In this document: positions 1-11,386 of the stretch, piece after piece
Numbering within the stretch: position 1 is the stretch's first letter
How the letters are laid out: the number at the start of each line of letters is the position of its first letter
Origin: an uncultured Polaribacter sp.
GTDB taxonomy: Bacteria; Bacteroidota; Bacteroidia; Flavobacteriales; Flavobacteriaceae
DNA length: 33,976 bases
Direction of reading: 5' to 3'
Assembly (NCBI GenBank): GCA_913061165.1
Contig: CAJXTJ010000009.1
Span: 1-33,976 of the forward strand
The notes under the pieces: model-generated
What the model was told of the DNA's origin: nothing
Database searches by the model: none
The model's input: the letters and a program-made list of their open reading frames with translations, nothing else
Position numbers and translations under genes: made by a program

Positions 1-5
1 GAGAG

Positions 6-39
6 GTCTCGTGGGCTCGGAGATGTGTATAAGAGACAG
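6..39 (+). other. Residual Illumina Nextera read-2 adapter (GTCTCGTGGGCTCGGAGATGTGTATAAGAGACAG), including the 19-bp Tn5 mosaic end at 21-39; artefact
   Basis: Exact 34-nt match to the known Nextera transposase adapter, at the contig end. Confidence 0.98.
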
Positions 40-50
40 TAATTAGACTT

Positions 51-2381
51 ATGATGAAATCAGTTTTTAGTAAAATCTCGATTTTTACTGTTTTTTCAAT
101 AGTAATTTTTAGTTGTGCTAATTCAAAAAATCAAAAGCAATTTACACTTGCAGAATATGAGGATGCCGCAAAGCACATGGATAGAAGTTTGTACGGTGTA
201 GTCTACAACCAAGTTTCTGGAAGTGCGTTTGTAAACAACAATAACTTACTTTATACTACCAAAACTAAAGATGGAAAAAAATTCGTCTTAGTAAACACGA
301 ATACTCAAACAAAAGAAACTGCTTTTAACCACGAAAAATTAGCTAAAATGCTATCCAAAGAGTTAGATAAAGAAATAGATGCAAACGCATTGCCTATTTC
401 TAATGTTTCTTTTTCTAAAGATCTAAATACATTACAATTTATTGCTTTCAATCAAAAATACGCATACAAAATAAAAGAGCATACTTTAGTGCAACAACCT
501 TCAGAAAGAAACCCTGCAGACAGCAATGAACATGTTTCTCCTAATGGTAAATTAGCTGCTTATATTGAGTATTATAATCTTTGGATTCGTGATTTAGATA
601 CCGATAAACGTATGCAACTTACTTTTGATGGAAAACAAGATTATGGGTATGCAACTAATAATGCAGGGTGGATTAAAAGTGATGGGGCTGTTTTAAAATG
701 GTCTCCAAATTCTGATAAAATTGCAACATTTCAGCAAGATGCAAGAGGTGTTGGTATGATGTACTTAACCTCCTCAAATGTTGGGCATCCAAGGTTAGAA
801 GCATGGAAACATCCTTTGCCAGGAGATGCCGAAATATTCACCATTGAACGTGTAATTATTCATTTAGGAAACCAACCAAAAACGGTGCGTTTAAAAATGG
901 AGAAAGATTTTCAAAGGGGCACTACAACAGACCATATTGCTGGAAGAAATAACGAATTACTTGATGCACAATGGAATAAAAAAGGAACAAAATTTGCTTT
1001 TGTCTCTAGTTCCAGAGATCATAAAATTGCACATTTACAAATTGCAGATGCCCAAACTGGCGCTGTTACATCTGTTCACAAAGAAGTAGTAGCAACCTAT
1101 TATGAATCTGGGGTAAATGCAGAAAACTGGAAAGTGTTATTCGATTCTAATGAGTTTATATGGTATTCAGAAAAAACGGATTGGGGTCATCTTTATTTAT
1201 ATGATTTAAAAACGAAAGCATTGAAAAATAAAATTACTTCTGGTGATTTTATTGTGAAGCAAATAAAAAGCATAGACGAAGAAAATAGACAGATTTATTT
1301 TTCTGCTGGTGGAAAAGAAGCTGGAAACCCGTATCATAATTACTACTATAAAGTAAATTTTGATGGTACTAAATTCACCAACCTAACGCCTTCTAAAGGA
1401 ACACATTCCGTTACTATTTCTGACGATTATTCGCTATTAGTTGATACCTACTCAACAACCACAGAACCACCAATTACTGTTTTAAGAAACGGGTCTGGTG
1501 AAAAAATAATGGATTTAGAAACCGCAGACATTTCTGAATTGAAAGAAAAAAATTGGCAAGCACCAGTTGAGTTTTCTGTAAAAGCAAGAGATAAAAATAC
1601 AGATTTGTACGGTATTATGTGTTTACCTTCTCATTATAATGCCAATAAAAAATATCCTGTTTTAAATTATATTTATCCAGGTCCGCAATCTGGAAGTATA
1701 GGAAATTACGGTTTTAGACCTGTTTGGAGAGACTTTCAAGCAGTTGCAGAATTAGGTTTTGTGGTGGTTGCAGTCGATGCAATGGGAACCCCAATGCGCT
1801 CTAAATCTTTTCATGACGCCTATTACGGAAATATGGGCGACAATGGTTTGCCAGATAATATAACAGCAATTAAACAATTAGCACAAAAATACAAAGGAAT
1901 GGATCTTGAAAGAGTTGGAATTTGGGGACATTCTGGTGGAGGATTTGCTTCTACAAGAGCTGTATTTGCATATCCTGAATTTTATGATGTAGCTGTTTCT
2001 GGCGCTGGAAATCATGATAATAGAAATTACGAAGCAGATTGGGGAGAAAAATGGCAAGGACTTTTGATAGAAGGAAATCTTGAAGGAAAAACAGACGGAA
2101 CTACCAATTATGACAATCAAGCGAATCAATTAATTGCAAAAGATTTAAAAGGAAAATTACTAATTACCCATGGTTCTATGGACAATAATGTACCCCCGTC
2201 TAATACAATGCTGGTAGTTGAGGCTTTAATAAAAGCAAATAAAGATTTCGACATGATTTTATATCCAAATAAAAGACACGGTTATGGAGATATGACAAAC
2301 TACATGACTAGAAAACGTTGGGATTATTTTGTGACCCATTTATTGAATGCCAAACCAGCAAAAGGTTTCCAATTAAAATAA
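51..2381 (+). CDS. S9 family prolyl oligopeptidase / dipeptidyl-peptidase IV-like, secreted lipoprotein
   Basis: Lipobox-like FSCANS; DPP-IV N-terminal beta-propeller-like region; nucleophile GHSGGG, Asp in GSMDNNVP, His in NKRHGYG. Confidence 0.92.
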   Translation: MMKSVFSKISIFTVFSIVIFSCANSKNQKQFTLAEYEDAAKHMDRSLYGVVYNQVSGSAFVNNNNLLYTTKTKDGKKFVLVNTNTQTKETAFNHEKLAKMLSKELDKEIDANALPISNVSFSKDLNTLQFIAFNQKYAYKIKEHTLVQQPSERNPADSNEHVSPNGKLAAYIEYYNLWIRDLDTDKRMQLTFDGKQDYGYATNNAGWIKSDGAVLKWSPNSDKIATFQQDARGVGMMYLTSSNVGHPRLEAWKHPLPGDAEIFTIERVIIHLGNQPKTVRLKMEKDFQRGTTTDHIAGRNNELLDAQWNKKGTKFAFVSSSRDHKIAHLQIADAQTGAVTSVHKEVVATYYESGVNAENWKVLFDSNEFIWYSEKTDWGHLYLYDLKTKALKNKITSGDFIVKQIKSIDEENRQIYFSAGGKEAGNPYHNYYYKVNFDGTKFTNLTPSKGTHSVTISDDYSLLVDTYSTTTEPPITVLRNGSGEKIMDLETADISELKEKNWQAPVEFSVKARDKNTDLYGIMCLPSHYNANKKYPVLNYIYPGPQSGSIGNYGFRPVWRDFQAVAELGFVVVAVDAMGTPMRSKSFHDAYYGNMGDNGLPDNITAIKQLAQKYKGMDLERVGIWGHSGGGFASTRAVFAYPEFYDVAVSGAGNHDNRNYEADWGEKWQGLLIEGNLEGKTDGTTNYDNQANQLIAKDLKGKLLITHGSMDNNVPPSNTMLVVEALIKANKDFDMILYPNKRHGYGDMTNYMTRKRWDYFVTHLLNAKPAKGFQLK

Positions 2382-2399
2382 TATTAAAAAAATAACAAC

Positions 2400-4049
2400 A
2401 TGAAATATCGTTTTTATATACTTCTGTATTTGACATTTATGTGTGCTTTAAATTTTCAATCGCAGGGCTTAATGGATGAAAAAAACCACTTCTCTAGACA
2501 AGATACCTTGAGAGGATCAATAACCCCAGAAAGAATTTGGTGGGATTTAACCTATTATCATTTAAAGGTAGAAGTAGATCCAGAGAAAAAATATATTTCA
2601 GGAGAAAACACGATAAAGTATACTGTTTTAAGCGCTAATCAAACAATGCAAATTGATTTGCAAACACCTTTAAAGATGACAAAGGTTACGCAAGATGGTA
2701 AAGAGCTAGCAGTTCTTCATGACGGAAATGCGCATTTTGTAACACTTACTAAACAGCAAGTAATAGGCAATACAGAAAGTATTATTGTGCAGTATGAAGG
2801 AAACCCTAAAGAAGCTATTAGAGCACCCTGGGATGGCGGTTTTTCATGGAAAAAAGATGCCAATGGCAAGCATTTTGTAGCCACATCTTGTCAAGGTTTA
2901 GGTGCAAGTGTTTGGTGGCCTTGCAAAGACCATATGTATGACGAAGTAGAAAGCATGCGCATTAGTGTTACCGTTCCAAGCAATTTAATGGATGTTTCGA
3001 ATGGTAGGTTAGAAAGTATTGAAAACCATGGAGAAACTACAACCTATAATTGGTTTGTAGACAACCCAATAAATAATTACGGAGTAAATGTAAATATTGG
3101 CGATTATACTCATTTTTCTGAAGTTTTTGATGGAGAAAAAGGACCTTTATCGATGGATTATTATGTACTAAAGGACAATCTAAAAAAAGCAAAAAAACAA
3201 TTCACAGACGCACCAAAAATGATGAGAGCTTTTGAGCATTGGTTTGGTGCATATCCTTTTTATGAAGATGGTTTTAAATTGGTAGAAGTACCTTATTTAG
3301 GCATGGAACACCAAAGTTCTGTGACGTATGGAAATCAATACAAACAAGGGTATCTTGGTAGAGATTTATCTGGAACAGGTTGGGGTTTAAAATTCGATTT
3401 TATTATTATACACGAATCTGGGCATGAATGGTTTGCAAACAATATTACAGATATAGATATTGCTGACATGTGGATTCATGAAAGTTTTACCAATTATTCT
3501 GAAAGTCTTTTTTTAGATTATTATTATGGAAAAAAAGCTTCCTCAGAATATGTTATTGGCCTTCGAAAAACGATTGCAAATACAAGTCCGATTATTGGAA
3601 AATACAATCTAAACAAAGAAGGATCTTCAGACATGTATAACAAAGGTGGTAATATGCTTCACACCTTAAGACAATTGATAGATAATGACGAAAAATGGCG
3701 TCTTATCCTTAGGAAAATGAATGCTGAGTTTTATCATCAAACAGTTACAACAAAACAGATAGAGGATTTTTTAAGCAAAGAAACTGGTTTTAATTTGAAT
3801 CCGTTTTTTGATCAATATTTAAGAGCTATTAACATACCAACCTTAGAGTATAAGATTGAAAAAAAGACTTTAAAATATCGTTGGACGAATACTGTTGCTA
3901 ATTTTGAAATGCCCTTAAAAACAACTATTAATGGCGAAGAAAAATGGATCTACCCAACAAGTACTTGGAAAAATTTAGCGCTAACATCAGCCGGCACTAG
4001 TTTTCTAATTGATGAAAATTTTTATGTTTTCACTAAAAACGTAAATTAA
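2400..4049 (+). CDS. M1 family metallopeptidase (aminopeptidase), secreted
   Basis: HESGHEW...IHESFTNYSE zinc site (HExxH-x18-E); LGMEHQS at the GxMEN position; N-terminal signal peptide. Confidence 0.93.
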   Translation: MKYRFYILLYLTFMCALNFQSQGLMDEKNHFSRQDTLRGSITPERIWWDLTYYHLKVEVDPEKKYISGENTIKYTVLSANQTMQIDLQTPLKMTKVTQDGKELAVLHDGNAHFVTLTKQQVIGNTESIIVQYEGNPKEAIRAPWDGGFSWKKDANGKHFVATSCQGLGASVWWPCKDHMYDEVESMRISVTVPSNLMDVSNGRLESIENHGETTTYNWFVDNPINNYGVNVNIGDYTHFSEVFDGEKGPLSMDYYVLKDNLKKAKKQFTDAPKMMRAFEHWFGAYPFYEDGFKLVEVPYLGMEHQSSVTYGNQYKQGYLGRDLSGTGWGLKFDFIIIHESGHEWFANNITDIDIADMWIHESFTNYSESLFLDYYYGKKASSEYVIGLRKTIANTSPIIGKYNLNKEGSSDMYNKGGNMLHTLRQLIDNDEKWRLILRKMNAEFYHQTVTTKQIEDFLSKETGFNLNPFFDQYLRAINIPTLEYKIEKKTLKYRWTNTVANFEMPLKTTINGEEKWIYPTSTWKNLALTSAGTSFLIDENFYVFTKNVN

Positions 4050-4075
4050 ATCCATACAATCTTTCAAACAAGATG

Positions 4076-4702
4076 TTATTCTAAAATATATGCTCTTATA
4101 ATGAAATCTGTTTTCGGATATTCCTCGCGTACAAATACGTTTCCAAATTTTGAGATCACATCTTGTTTTCTCCCTAGTTTTTCTCCGTACCCATCATAAA
4201 ACTTTAAAATAACTTCTTTTCCAGCAACTACTTTTGCCACTACTGGGAAACCAGTAACTCCAGAATATGCCAGTTTATCTAGACGGTAATTATCTTTTAG
4301 ATTGATAAATATTTGGTTAGAGCGACTTTTAACGCCTCCTCTAGCAAATGCAATTGTCATCGCATCATTTTTTAGTGTTACAGGTTCATCTTTTATACCG
4401 CTCCGTTGCCAACTATTATTTATTAAAGTGTCATTATGAATTCCGAATTGCGCCACAAAGTTAGGAACTACCCTAAAAATTGAAATATCTTGATAATAGT
4501 TTTTTGTAATTAATTGATACAATCTATCCACACCATTTGGGGCCCATTCTCTTTTTGCTTCAATATCAAAGTTCCCTTGTGTAGTTTCAAAACGTGCGTT
4601 AAAAGTTTCAGGTGCCTGGATGTTTGTCCATTTTTCTTTAAATAATTTCGGACTACAACTGCACAATAAAATAACAATAAAGAGATATATTCCTTTTTTC
4701 AT
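4076..4702 (-). CDS. Cyclophilin-type peptidyl-prolyl cis-trans isomerase, lipoprotein
   Basis: Lipobox LLCSCS; FETTQGNFDIEAKREWAPNGVDRLYQLITKNYYQDISIFRVVPNFVAQFG, cyclophilin-like. Confidence 0.88.
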   Translation of the reverse strand: MKKGIYLFIVILLCSCSPKLFKEKWTNIQAPETFNARFETTQGNFDIEAKREWAPNGVDRLYQLITKNYYQDISIFRVVPNFVAQFGIHNDTLINNSWQRSGIKDEPVTLKNDAMTIAFARGGVKSRSNQIFINLKDNYRLDKLAYSGVTGFPVVAKVVAGKEVILKFYDGYGEKLGRKQDVISKFGNVFVREEYPKTDFIIRAYILE

Positions 4703-4855
4703 ACTACTAAATTAGATGCGTAAAGATAATAAAAATGTGTGCTTTAATTAAACATCACAAAGATATTCAACTAGCATATATTGTATCCATTAATTAAACC
4801 TTTCGCAATTTTTAAGTTACTTTTAAAATTTCTTTGAACTGAAAAATAAAACCAA

Positions 4856-4890
4856 AAAAACCGTATCAAATTAATTTTGATACGGTTTTT
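4856..4890 (-). terminator. Intrinsic terminator downstream of ftsZ (end of dcw operon), symmetric/bidirectional in form
   Basis: Perfect 15-bp inverted repeat AAAAACCGTATCAAA-TTAAT-TTTGATACGGTTTTT, with a U-tract from the flanking A-run on the minus strand. Confidence 0.9.
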
Positions 4891-4911
4891 AAACTTTTAA
4901 CAGAACGAATA

Positions 4912-6822
4912 CTAATCTACATTGTCATGTAAAAAAGAATTATTAGATTTAAAATCAATATCGCTATCATCGGTTTTAATAGCCGTCTTAGACCTACTAA
5001 TTGATGCATCTGCACTCAAGTCTAATCCTAATCTTTTATAAGCTGGTTGGCGTTCAATTTCATCTATGTTTTTATTCAATTGATCATTGAATTTATAATT
5101 GAAACCTTTCATTTTTTTACGTCTTTCTTCTGCTCTTTTTTGTAATTCAGATATTGTTAAATCTAAAGGAGAAACTTCTTCACTGATTGTTTGTATACTA
5201 TTTATTTTCGCTTCAGGTGCTGCTGTCTTTAATTCAAATTGAATTTCTTCTTCCGCAACAGTGGTCTCTTTTCCCGTAATGCGAGAACTTTTACCAATCG
5301 TTGGTTTTGCGTCAAAATCTTCTAAAACGTAACGTGTCTCTTGATTTTTATGGATAGGAATAACTTCCTCTACTGCAACAACCTCTATATCATTAACATC
5401 TTCAGAAGGGGCATTTAAATTAAATGTAATAGCTTGTGATACTTCCTCTTCTCTTGCGTTATTTAACGGCAAATCGAATAATAAATCTGCTTGAATTTGT
5501 TTTGGCTCTTCAACAACAGCTTCTGCAATTGGTGTAACATCTGTAATAACAAAATCATCCTCAGAAACAATATCTAGAGATACTTCTTCGTGAAAAACAG
5601 GTGTATTTACAATGGTTTCAGAAGTTGGTATCAAGTCCATTTTCGGAGTTGACTTTACTTCTTCAAATTCCGCATCATCTTCTAAAATATGAATAATTTT
5701 TTCTTGGACAACATCAGAAATTGGTTGCTCTAAAGTAGGTGACTTCGTAATGGTCTTTTCACCAAAATTATAGGTTGCTTTTTGATCATTCTCTAAAGTA
5801 TGAACTATCTTTTTAACCTCTGTATTTGTTATTGTACTCTGTTGATCTTTTGCAAAACCAGTAGCAACAATTGTTACAGCAATAGAATCTCCTAATTTCT
5901 CATCTTCACCAACACCCATAATAATATTGGCATCATACCCTGCTTCATCTTGAATATAATCGTTTATTTCTCCTATTTCATCTAACGTAACTTCATTAGT
6001 TCCTGAAACAATTAACAACAAGACATTTTTAGCTCCTGTAATTTTATTATCGTTTAATAATGGAGAATCTAATGCTTTTACAATCGCTGTTCTTGCTCTA
6101 TTGGTTCCTTCTTCTTTTGCAGAACCCATAATAGCTGTTCCACTATTAGAAAGCACTGTTTTTGCATCATGTAAATCAATATTTTGCTTGTAATGATGTG
6201 TAATTACCTCTGCAATACCACGAGAAGCAGTAGATAAAACTTCATCTGCTTTCGAAAAACCGGCTTTAAAACCAAGGTTACCGTATACCTCGCGTAGTTT
6301 ATTATTATTAATTACAATTAAAGAATCTACATTTTGGCGCAATTGATCAATTCCTTCTTGAGCTTGTTTAGATCGTCTTCTTCCTTCAAAAGCAAAAGGC
6401 ATGGTTACAATTCCAACCGTAAGAATATCCATATCTTTAGCAATCTTTGCAATAATTGGTGCGGCTCCCGTACCAGTTCCACCACCCATTCCTGCTGTTA
6501 TAAATACCATTTTTGTTTGGGTATTTAACATTTGCTGAATTTCCTGCATACTCTCCTTGGCTGCTTGTGCTCCAATTTCTGGATTTGCCCCCGCACCCAA
6601 ACCAGAAGTTAAGTTAGCACCTAATTGTATTTTATTAGGAACTGAACTATTTTCTAATGCTTGTGAATCTGTATTACAAATTACAAAGTCTACACCTTTA
6701 ATTTGCTGCGTAAACATGTGGTTTACTGCATTGCTTCCTCCACCACCAACACCAATTACTTTTATAGTGTTAGATTGTGTCTTTGGCATGTTAAATGAAA
6801 TGTTATCAAATTCTGTGCTCAT
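4912..6822 (-). CDS. ftsZ: Cell division protein FtsZ
   Basis: [13 protein letters not shown], tubulin signature [10 protein letters not shown], long acidic linker, C-terminal [11 protein letters not shown] and [10 protein letters not shown]. Confidence 0.98.
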   Translation of the reverse strand: MSTEFDNISFNMPKTQSNTIKVIGVGGGGSNAVNHMFTQQIKGVDFVICNTDSQALENSSVPNKIQLGANLTSGLGAGANPEIGAQAAKESMQEIQQMLNTQTKMVFITAGMGGGTGTGAAPIIAKIAKDMDILTVGIVTMPFAFEGRRRSKQAQEGIDQLRQNVDSLIVINNNKLREVYGNLGFKAGFSKADEVLSTASRGIAEVITHHYKQNIDLHDAKTVLSNSGTAIMGSAKEEGTNRARTAIVKALDSPLLNDNKITGAKNVLLLIVSGTNEVTLDEIGEINDYIQDEAGYDANIIMGVGEDEKLGDSIAVTIVATGFAKDQQSTITNTEVKKIVHTLENDQKATYNFGEKTITKSPTLEQPISDVVQEKIIHILEDDAEFEEVKSTPKMDLIPTSETIVNTPVFHEEVSLDIVSEDDFVITDVTPIAEAVVEEPKQIQADLLFDLPLNNAREEEVSQAITFNLNAPSEDVNDIEVVAVEEVIPIHKNQETRYVLEDFDAKPTIGKSSRITGKETTVAEEEIQFELKTAAPEAKINSIQTISEEVSPLDLTISELQKRAEERRKKMKGFNYKFNDQLNKNIDEIERQPAYKRLGLDLSADASISRSKTAIKTDDSDIDFKSNNSFLHDNVD

Positions 6823-6898
6823 AATAACGTTCTATTATATTTTATTTTTTCTTTATTATATATGTACTCTTAAACCACTCTTTACGTACTCACTTTTT

Positions 6899-8221
6899 TT
6901 ACTCTGCATTGTCTAGGAAATCCTTAAGACTTTCTGTAAACTTATCAAAAAATGATTTTTTCTTTTTTGATTTTGGTTTTTCATCTATCGCTGCGTCATT
7001 TTCAGATATATCTGCACCTTCTTCAGTAACCTCTTCGATAAGATCTTCTTCTTCTCTACCGTCTCTATTTAAACCTTCCATTAACAAACCAACTGCTGTG
7101 GCATATGATGGGCTAGATAAAGCATCTTCAGAATCTCCTGCTAAATGCTCGTTAGGAAAACCAATTCTAGCATCCATACCAGTAATATACTCTACTAATT
7201 GACGTAGATGTTTTAATTGAGATCCACCACCTGTCAAGACAATTCCTGCAATTAGCTTTCCCTTTGCAGTTTCATGTCCATAATTTTTTACTTCTAAATA
7301 TACGTGCTCAATAATTTCTTGCACTCTAGCATGAATAATCTTAGATAAATTCTTTAGGGTAATTTCCTTTGGCTCCCTTCCTCTTAAACCAGGAATTGAA
7401 ACAATTTCTGTTTCTTTATTTTCACCTGGCCACGCAGATCCAAATTTAATTTTTAATAACTCTGCTTGCTTTTCTATTATGGAACAACCTTCTTTAATAT
7501 CATCTGTTATTACATTTCCTCCAAAAGGAATAACCGCCGTATGTCTAATAATACCATCCTTAAAAATGGCTAAATCTGTGGTACCCCCACCAATATCAAT
7601 CAAAGCCACACCTGCTTCTTTTTCTTCTACACTTAGCACTGCGGCTGCAGATGCCAATGGTTCTAAGGTGATATCACTTAAGTCTAAACCTGCACTTTTT
7701 ACACAACGGCCAATATTTCTAATAGAAGAAACTTGCCCAACAACTACATGAAAATTTGCTTCTAAACGACCACCATACATACCAATTGGTTCTTTAATAT
7801 CTGCTTGAGAATCTACTTTAAATTCTTGTGGTAACACATGAATAATTTCTTCTCCTGGCAACATTACAAGTTTGTGTACTTGGTTTACTAAGTTTTCTAT
7901 GTCTGCCTCATCTATTACCTCATCTGCATTATTTCTTGTAATGTAGTCTGAATGATGTAAACTTCTAATATGCTGCCCAGCAATACCTACAACAACGTCT
8001 TCTATCTTTACACCAGAAACACTTTCTGCTTCGTCTACGGCTTGCTGAATAGACTGTATGGTCTGTGTAATATTACTTACAACACCTCGTTTTACGCCTA
8101 AGCTTTTCGCTTTACCAATACCAACAACTTCTATTTTGTCATATTCATTTTTACGACCAATCATGGCAACAATTTTAGTTGTACCAATATCTAAACCAAC
8201 AGCTATTTTATTGTTTTCCAT
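6899..8221 (-). CDS. ftsA: Cell division protein FtsA
   Basis: Actin-like AVGLDIGTTKIVAMIG, DIGGGTTDLAIF; C-terminal basic/amphipathic KKKKSFFDKFTESLKDFLD; upstream of ftsZ. Confidence 0.97.
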   Translation of the reverse strand: MENNKIAVGLDIGTTKIVAMIGRKNEYDKIEVVGIGKAKSLGVKRGVVSNITQTIQSIQQAVDEAESVSGVKIEDVVVGIAGQHIRSLHHSDYITRNNADEVIDEADIENLVNQVHKLVMLPGEEIIHVLPQEFKVDSQADIKEPIGMYGGRLEANFHVVVGQVSSIRNIGRCVKSAGLDLSDITLEPLASAAAVLSVEEKEAGVALIDIGGGTTDLAIFKDGIIRHTAVIPFGGNVITDDIKEGCSIIEKQAELLKIKFGSAWPGENKETEIVSIPGLRGREPKEITLKNLSKIIHARVQEIIEHVYLEVKNYGHETAKGKLIAGIVLTGGGSQLKHLRQLVEYITGMDARIGFPNEHLAGDSEDALSSPSYATAVGLLMEGLNRDGREEEDLIEEVTEEGADISENDAAIDEKPKSKKKKSFFDKFTESLKDFLDNAE

Positions 8222-8227
8222 TTCGAC

Positions 8228-8953
8228 TTATTTTGTGCACACAACTTGGTTGTGATATTTTAATGCAATCGTTTTATATTCTTGTATCATTTTATTTTTA
8301 AATGTAGTATTGTAAAACGCTTTTAACTTCTTAAACTTCAATTCTATTTCTGTTAATTTTCCGAAATTAATTTTATAATTTCCACTTCTTACAGAAAACT
8401 CATACGTATCATCGGCAGATTTTACAATCCCAACGATTTCTTTATGCAAAAAACTATCTTTTAAAATAGTTGATATTAGAGGTAAAATAACCTGAATATC
8501 TTCTGCATTTTTAACACCTGAAACTAACAGTACTCTTGCTGAATAATTAGCAGATAAAGGCATTTTTACACCCTGTTTATCAACATAATAAGAATCTTTA
8601 CCGGAAAGAATTCTTGCAATTGGTGTACGTTGTTTTATCGTCGCTTTTACTACTCCTCCTATGGTCAAAAAAACCACTGCTTTTTCTATATAAGGGTTTT
8701 TAGATACGCTGCGCTCTAAGCTGTATAAATCTAGTACAGATTTTGCTTGGTTTTGAACTGTTTTGTTATTTTGTATTAACAATTTATCAACCATTGCATG
8801 TGTTAAGAAATTGTTGTTTCCAGCTTCAAATTTAACTTCAATTTTTGTTACTTTTTTTCCATTATTCCTCTTGGAAGTAAATCCATACAAAAAGGTCAAA
8901 AACCCAATTAAACCAACCAATAACGAATACTTTAACACTCTTTTAAGCTTCAT
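8228..8953 (-). CDS. ftsQ: Cell division protein FtsQ
   Basis: Single N-terminal TM, POTRA/FtsQ-like region, position between murC and ftsA. Confidence 0.88.
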   Translation of the reverse strand: MKLKRVLKYSLLVGLIGFLTFLYGFTSKRNNGKKVTKIEVKFEAGNNNFLTHAMVDKLLIQNNKTVQNQAKSVLDLYSLERSVSKNPYIEKAVVFLTIGGVVKATIKQRTPIARILSGKDSYYVDKQGVKMPLSANYSARVLLVSGVKNAEDIQVILPLISTILKDSFLHKEIVGIVKSADDTYEFSVRSGNYKINFGKLTEIELKFKKLKAFYNTTFKNKMIQEYKTIALKYHNQVVCTK

Positions 8954-10295
8954 ATTCTAATGCTTTTAAAAGTTCACTTGTTACCTCATTTACCAGCACT
9001 CCAATATCTCCTGCACCCAACATTAAAACTACTTTTGCAGAAGAATTTTTAATATCTTTTATTAAATTATGTTTTTGTGTCAATTTTTTTCGATCATTTT
9101 CAATTTTACTCAATAACCAATTAGAATCTACCCCAACAATAGGAGTTTCTCTTGCTGGATAAATATCCAATAACAATACATCATCAAACTTTGATAATGC
9201 AGAAGCAAAATCTTCTATAAAATCTCTTGTTCTTGAAAATAAATGAGGCTGAAAAACTACCAAAATTTCTTTATCCGGATACATCTCTCTTACTGAATTT
9301 TCTAACGCATTTATAGCTATTGGGTGATGCGCATAGTCATCAATAAGGACAAAATCTGATGTCTTAATTTTATATGAAAATCTGCGTTGAACACCTTTAA
9401 AAGTTGACAAGCTTCTTTTGATATTCTCTAAAGAAATTCCATACACATCTGCCATAGCCAAAGCAGCCAAAGCATTCATTACATTATGACGCCCTGGTAA
9501 ATGAAGTTCTATATTTTTAATTTCTGATGTAGGTGTATTTACATCGAAAATATAGATACCATTTTCTATTTTTAAATTAAAAGCATTATAATCTGCTGGT
9601 GCTTCAATTGCATATGTTAACCCTTTTAGAGGTAGTCCTTTTGCAACAATCAAAGTATCTGAAACTTTATTTGAAAAAGAAACAAATGATTCGTTTAATG
9701 CTTCTATATTTTTATAAATATCTAAATGATCTGCATCCATAGAGGTTACACATGCAATATTTGGACTTAACTGTAAAAAAGAACGATCAAACTCATCAGC
9801 TTCAACAACACTAATTTCCGCAGATCCTAGAATTAAATTGGAATTATAATTCTCTGCAATTCCGCCTAAAAAAGAAGTAGCTTTTACCTCGGCCATAATA
9901 TGACCTAAAATAGAAGATGTTGTTGTTTTACCATGCGTTCCTGCAACTGCTAAACAAAATGTAGTTTCAGTAATTTTGCCTAAAACTGCTGCCCTCTTTA
10001 AAATGGTAAATTTATGATCCAGAAAATAATTAAATTCGGTTTGATTCTTTGGAATTGCCGGTGTATAAACAACCAACGTTTCTTCTTTATTTAAAAATGA
10101 AATTGGAATGTTTTTTACAGCATCTTCAAAATGAATTACTGCACCTAATTCCTCAAGTTCTTTTGTAATTAAAGAAGGTGTCTTATCATAACCTGCTACT
10201 TTTTTTCCAATTGAAGCAAAATAACGTGCAATTGCACTCATTCCTATACCCCCAATTCCGAGAAAATAAATGTTATGTATATTTTTTAAATTCAC
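8943..10295 (-). CDS. murC: UDP-N-acetylmuramate--L-alanine ligase MurC
   Basis: [38 protein letters not shown]. Confidence 0.97.
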   Translation of the reverse strand: MNLKNIHNIYFLGIGGIGMSAIARYFASIGKKVAGYDKTPSLITKELEELGAVIHFEDAVKNIPISFLNKEETLVVYTPAIPKNQTEFNYFLDHKFTILKRAAVLGKITETTFCLAVAGTHGKTTTSSILGHIMAEVKATSFLGGIAENYNSNLILGSAEISVVEADEFDRSFLQLSPNIACVTSMDADHLDIYKNIEALNESFVSFSNKVSDTLIVAKGLPLKGLTYAIEAPADYNAFNLKIENGIYIFDVNTPTSEIKNIELHLPGRHNVMNALAALAMADVYGISLENIKRSLSTFKGVQRRFSYKIKTSDFVLIDDYAHHPIAINALENSVREMYPDKEILVVFQPHLFSRTRDFIEDFASALSKFDDVLLLDIYPARETPIVGVDSNWLLSKIENDRKKLTQKHNLIKDIKNSSAKVVLMLGAGDIGVLVNEVTSELLKALEYEA

Positions 10296-11386
10296 TTTTT
10301 TAATAATTTTTCAATAGTATCAACAATATCTTTTGTTGCACTAGGAAGTGCTAATTCTTTTATGTTTTCTGACAAGCTTTCTTGTTTACCTGTGTCTTTT
10401 ATCAACGATTCAAAAACTACTGGAAACGTCTCTAAATCACTTTCGTTAATCATTAAAGCGGCATGTTTATCTACAATAGACTTTGCATTTTTTGTTTGAT
10501 GATCTTCGGCCACGTTTGGCGAAGGAATAAAAATTACCGGTTTACCCACAATACACAATTCAGATACAGAACTTGCTCCCGCTCTAGATATTATTAGATC
10601 TGCTGCAGCATACGCAAAATCCATTCTATTTATAAATTGATGTACTTGTATATCTGTTAATGTATTATACTTTTGATACTCCTCAAAGTAGAACTTACCA
10701 CATTGCCAAATAACCTGAACTTTTTGACTTTTAAAGAAGCCTAAATTACGTTCTACAAGTTCATTTATTTTTCTTGCACCTAAACTTCCTCCTAAAATTA
10801 AAATAGTTTTCTTGGTTTTTTCTAGTTTAAAAAAGGTTTTTCCATCTTGTTTTTTTGAATGAATGCAAAGTAAGTCTTGGCGAACTGGGTTCCCTGTTTT
10901 TATAATTTTATCTAAAGGAAAAAACCGTTCTAAATGATCATAGGCAACACAAATATTTTTCGCCTTCTTACTTAATAATTTATTTGTTATTCCCGGGTAT
11001 GAATTTTGTTCTTGTATTACCGTTGGTACTCCTTTCCTAGCGGCCATTATTAGAGTTGGTCCACTTGCAAAACCACCAGTACCAATAGCAATATCTGGTT
11101 TAAATTTATTAATAATTTTTAATGCATTATATAAGCTATGTATCAGTTTAAAAGGAAATGATATATTATCTAAGGTTAATTTTCTTTGAATTCCAGAAAT
11201 CCATAATCCTTTAATTTCGTAGCCTGCTTGTGGCACTTTTTCCATTTCCATCTTATCTTTTGCCCCAACAAATAGAAAATTAGCATTCGGGTACCGTACT
11301 TTTATCTCATTTGCAATTGCAATTGCTGGATAAATATGTCCGCCAGTTCCACCTCCAGAAATTAATATGTTAATCGATTGTTTCAT
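10292..11386 (-). CDS. murG: UDP-GlcNAc transferase MurG
   Basis: [35 protein letters not shown]. Confidence 0.97.
   Translation of the reverse strand: MKQSINILISGGGTGGHIYPAIAIANEIKVRYPNANFLFVGAKDKMEMEKVPQAGYEIKGLWISGIQRKLTLDNISFPFKLIHSLYNALKIINKFKPDIAIGTGGFASGPTLIMAARKGVPTVIQEQNSYPGITNKLLSKKAKNICVAYDHLERFFPLDKIIKTGNPVRQDLLCIHSKKQDGKTFFKLEKTKKTILILGGSLGARKINELVERNLGFFKSQKVQVIWQCGKFYFEEYQKYNTLTDIQVHQFINRMDFAYAAADLIISRAGASSVSELCIVGKPVIFIPSPNVAEDHQTKNAKSIVDKHAALMINESDLETFPVVFESLIKDTGKQESLSENIKELALPSATKDIVDTIEKLLKK

Noticed and set aside
21-39. Tn5 mosaic end as a genuine transposon terminus
   Set aside because: Part of a complete 34-nt Nextera adapter at the contig edge; no transposase or second end.
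1878-2129. 83-aa antisense ORF inside the S9 peptidase gene
   Set aside because: Antisense to the conserved catalytic domain; no independent support.
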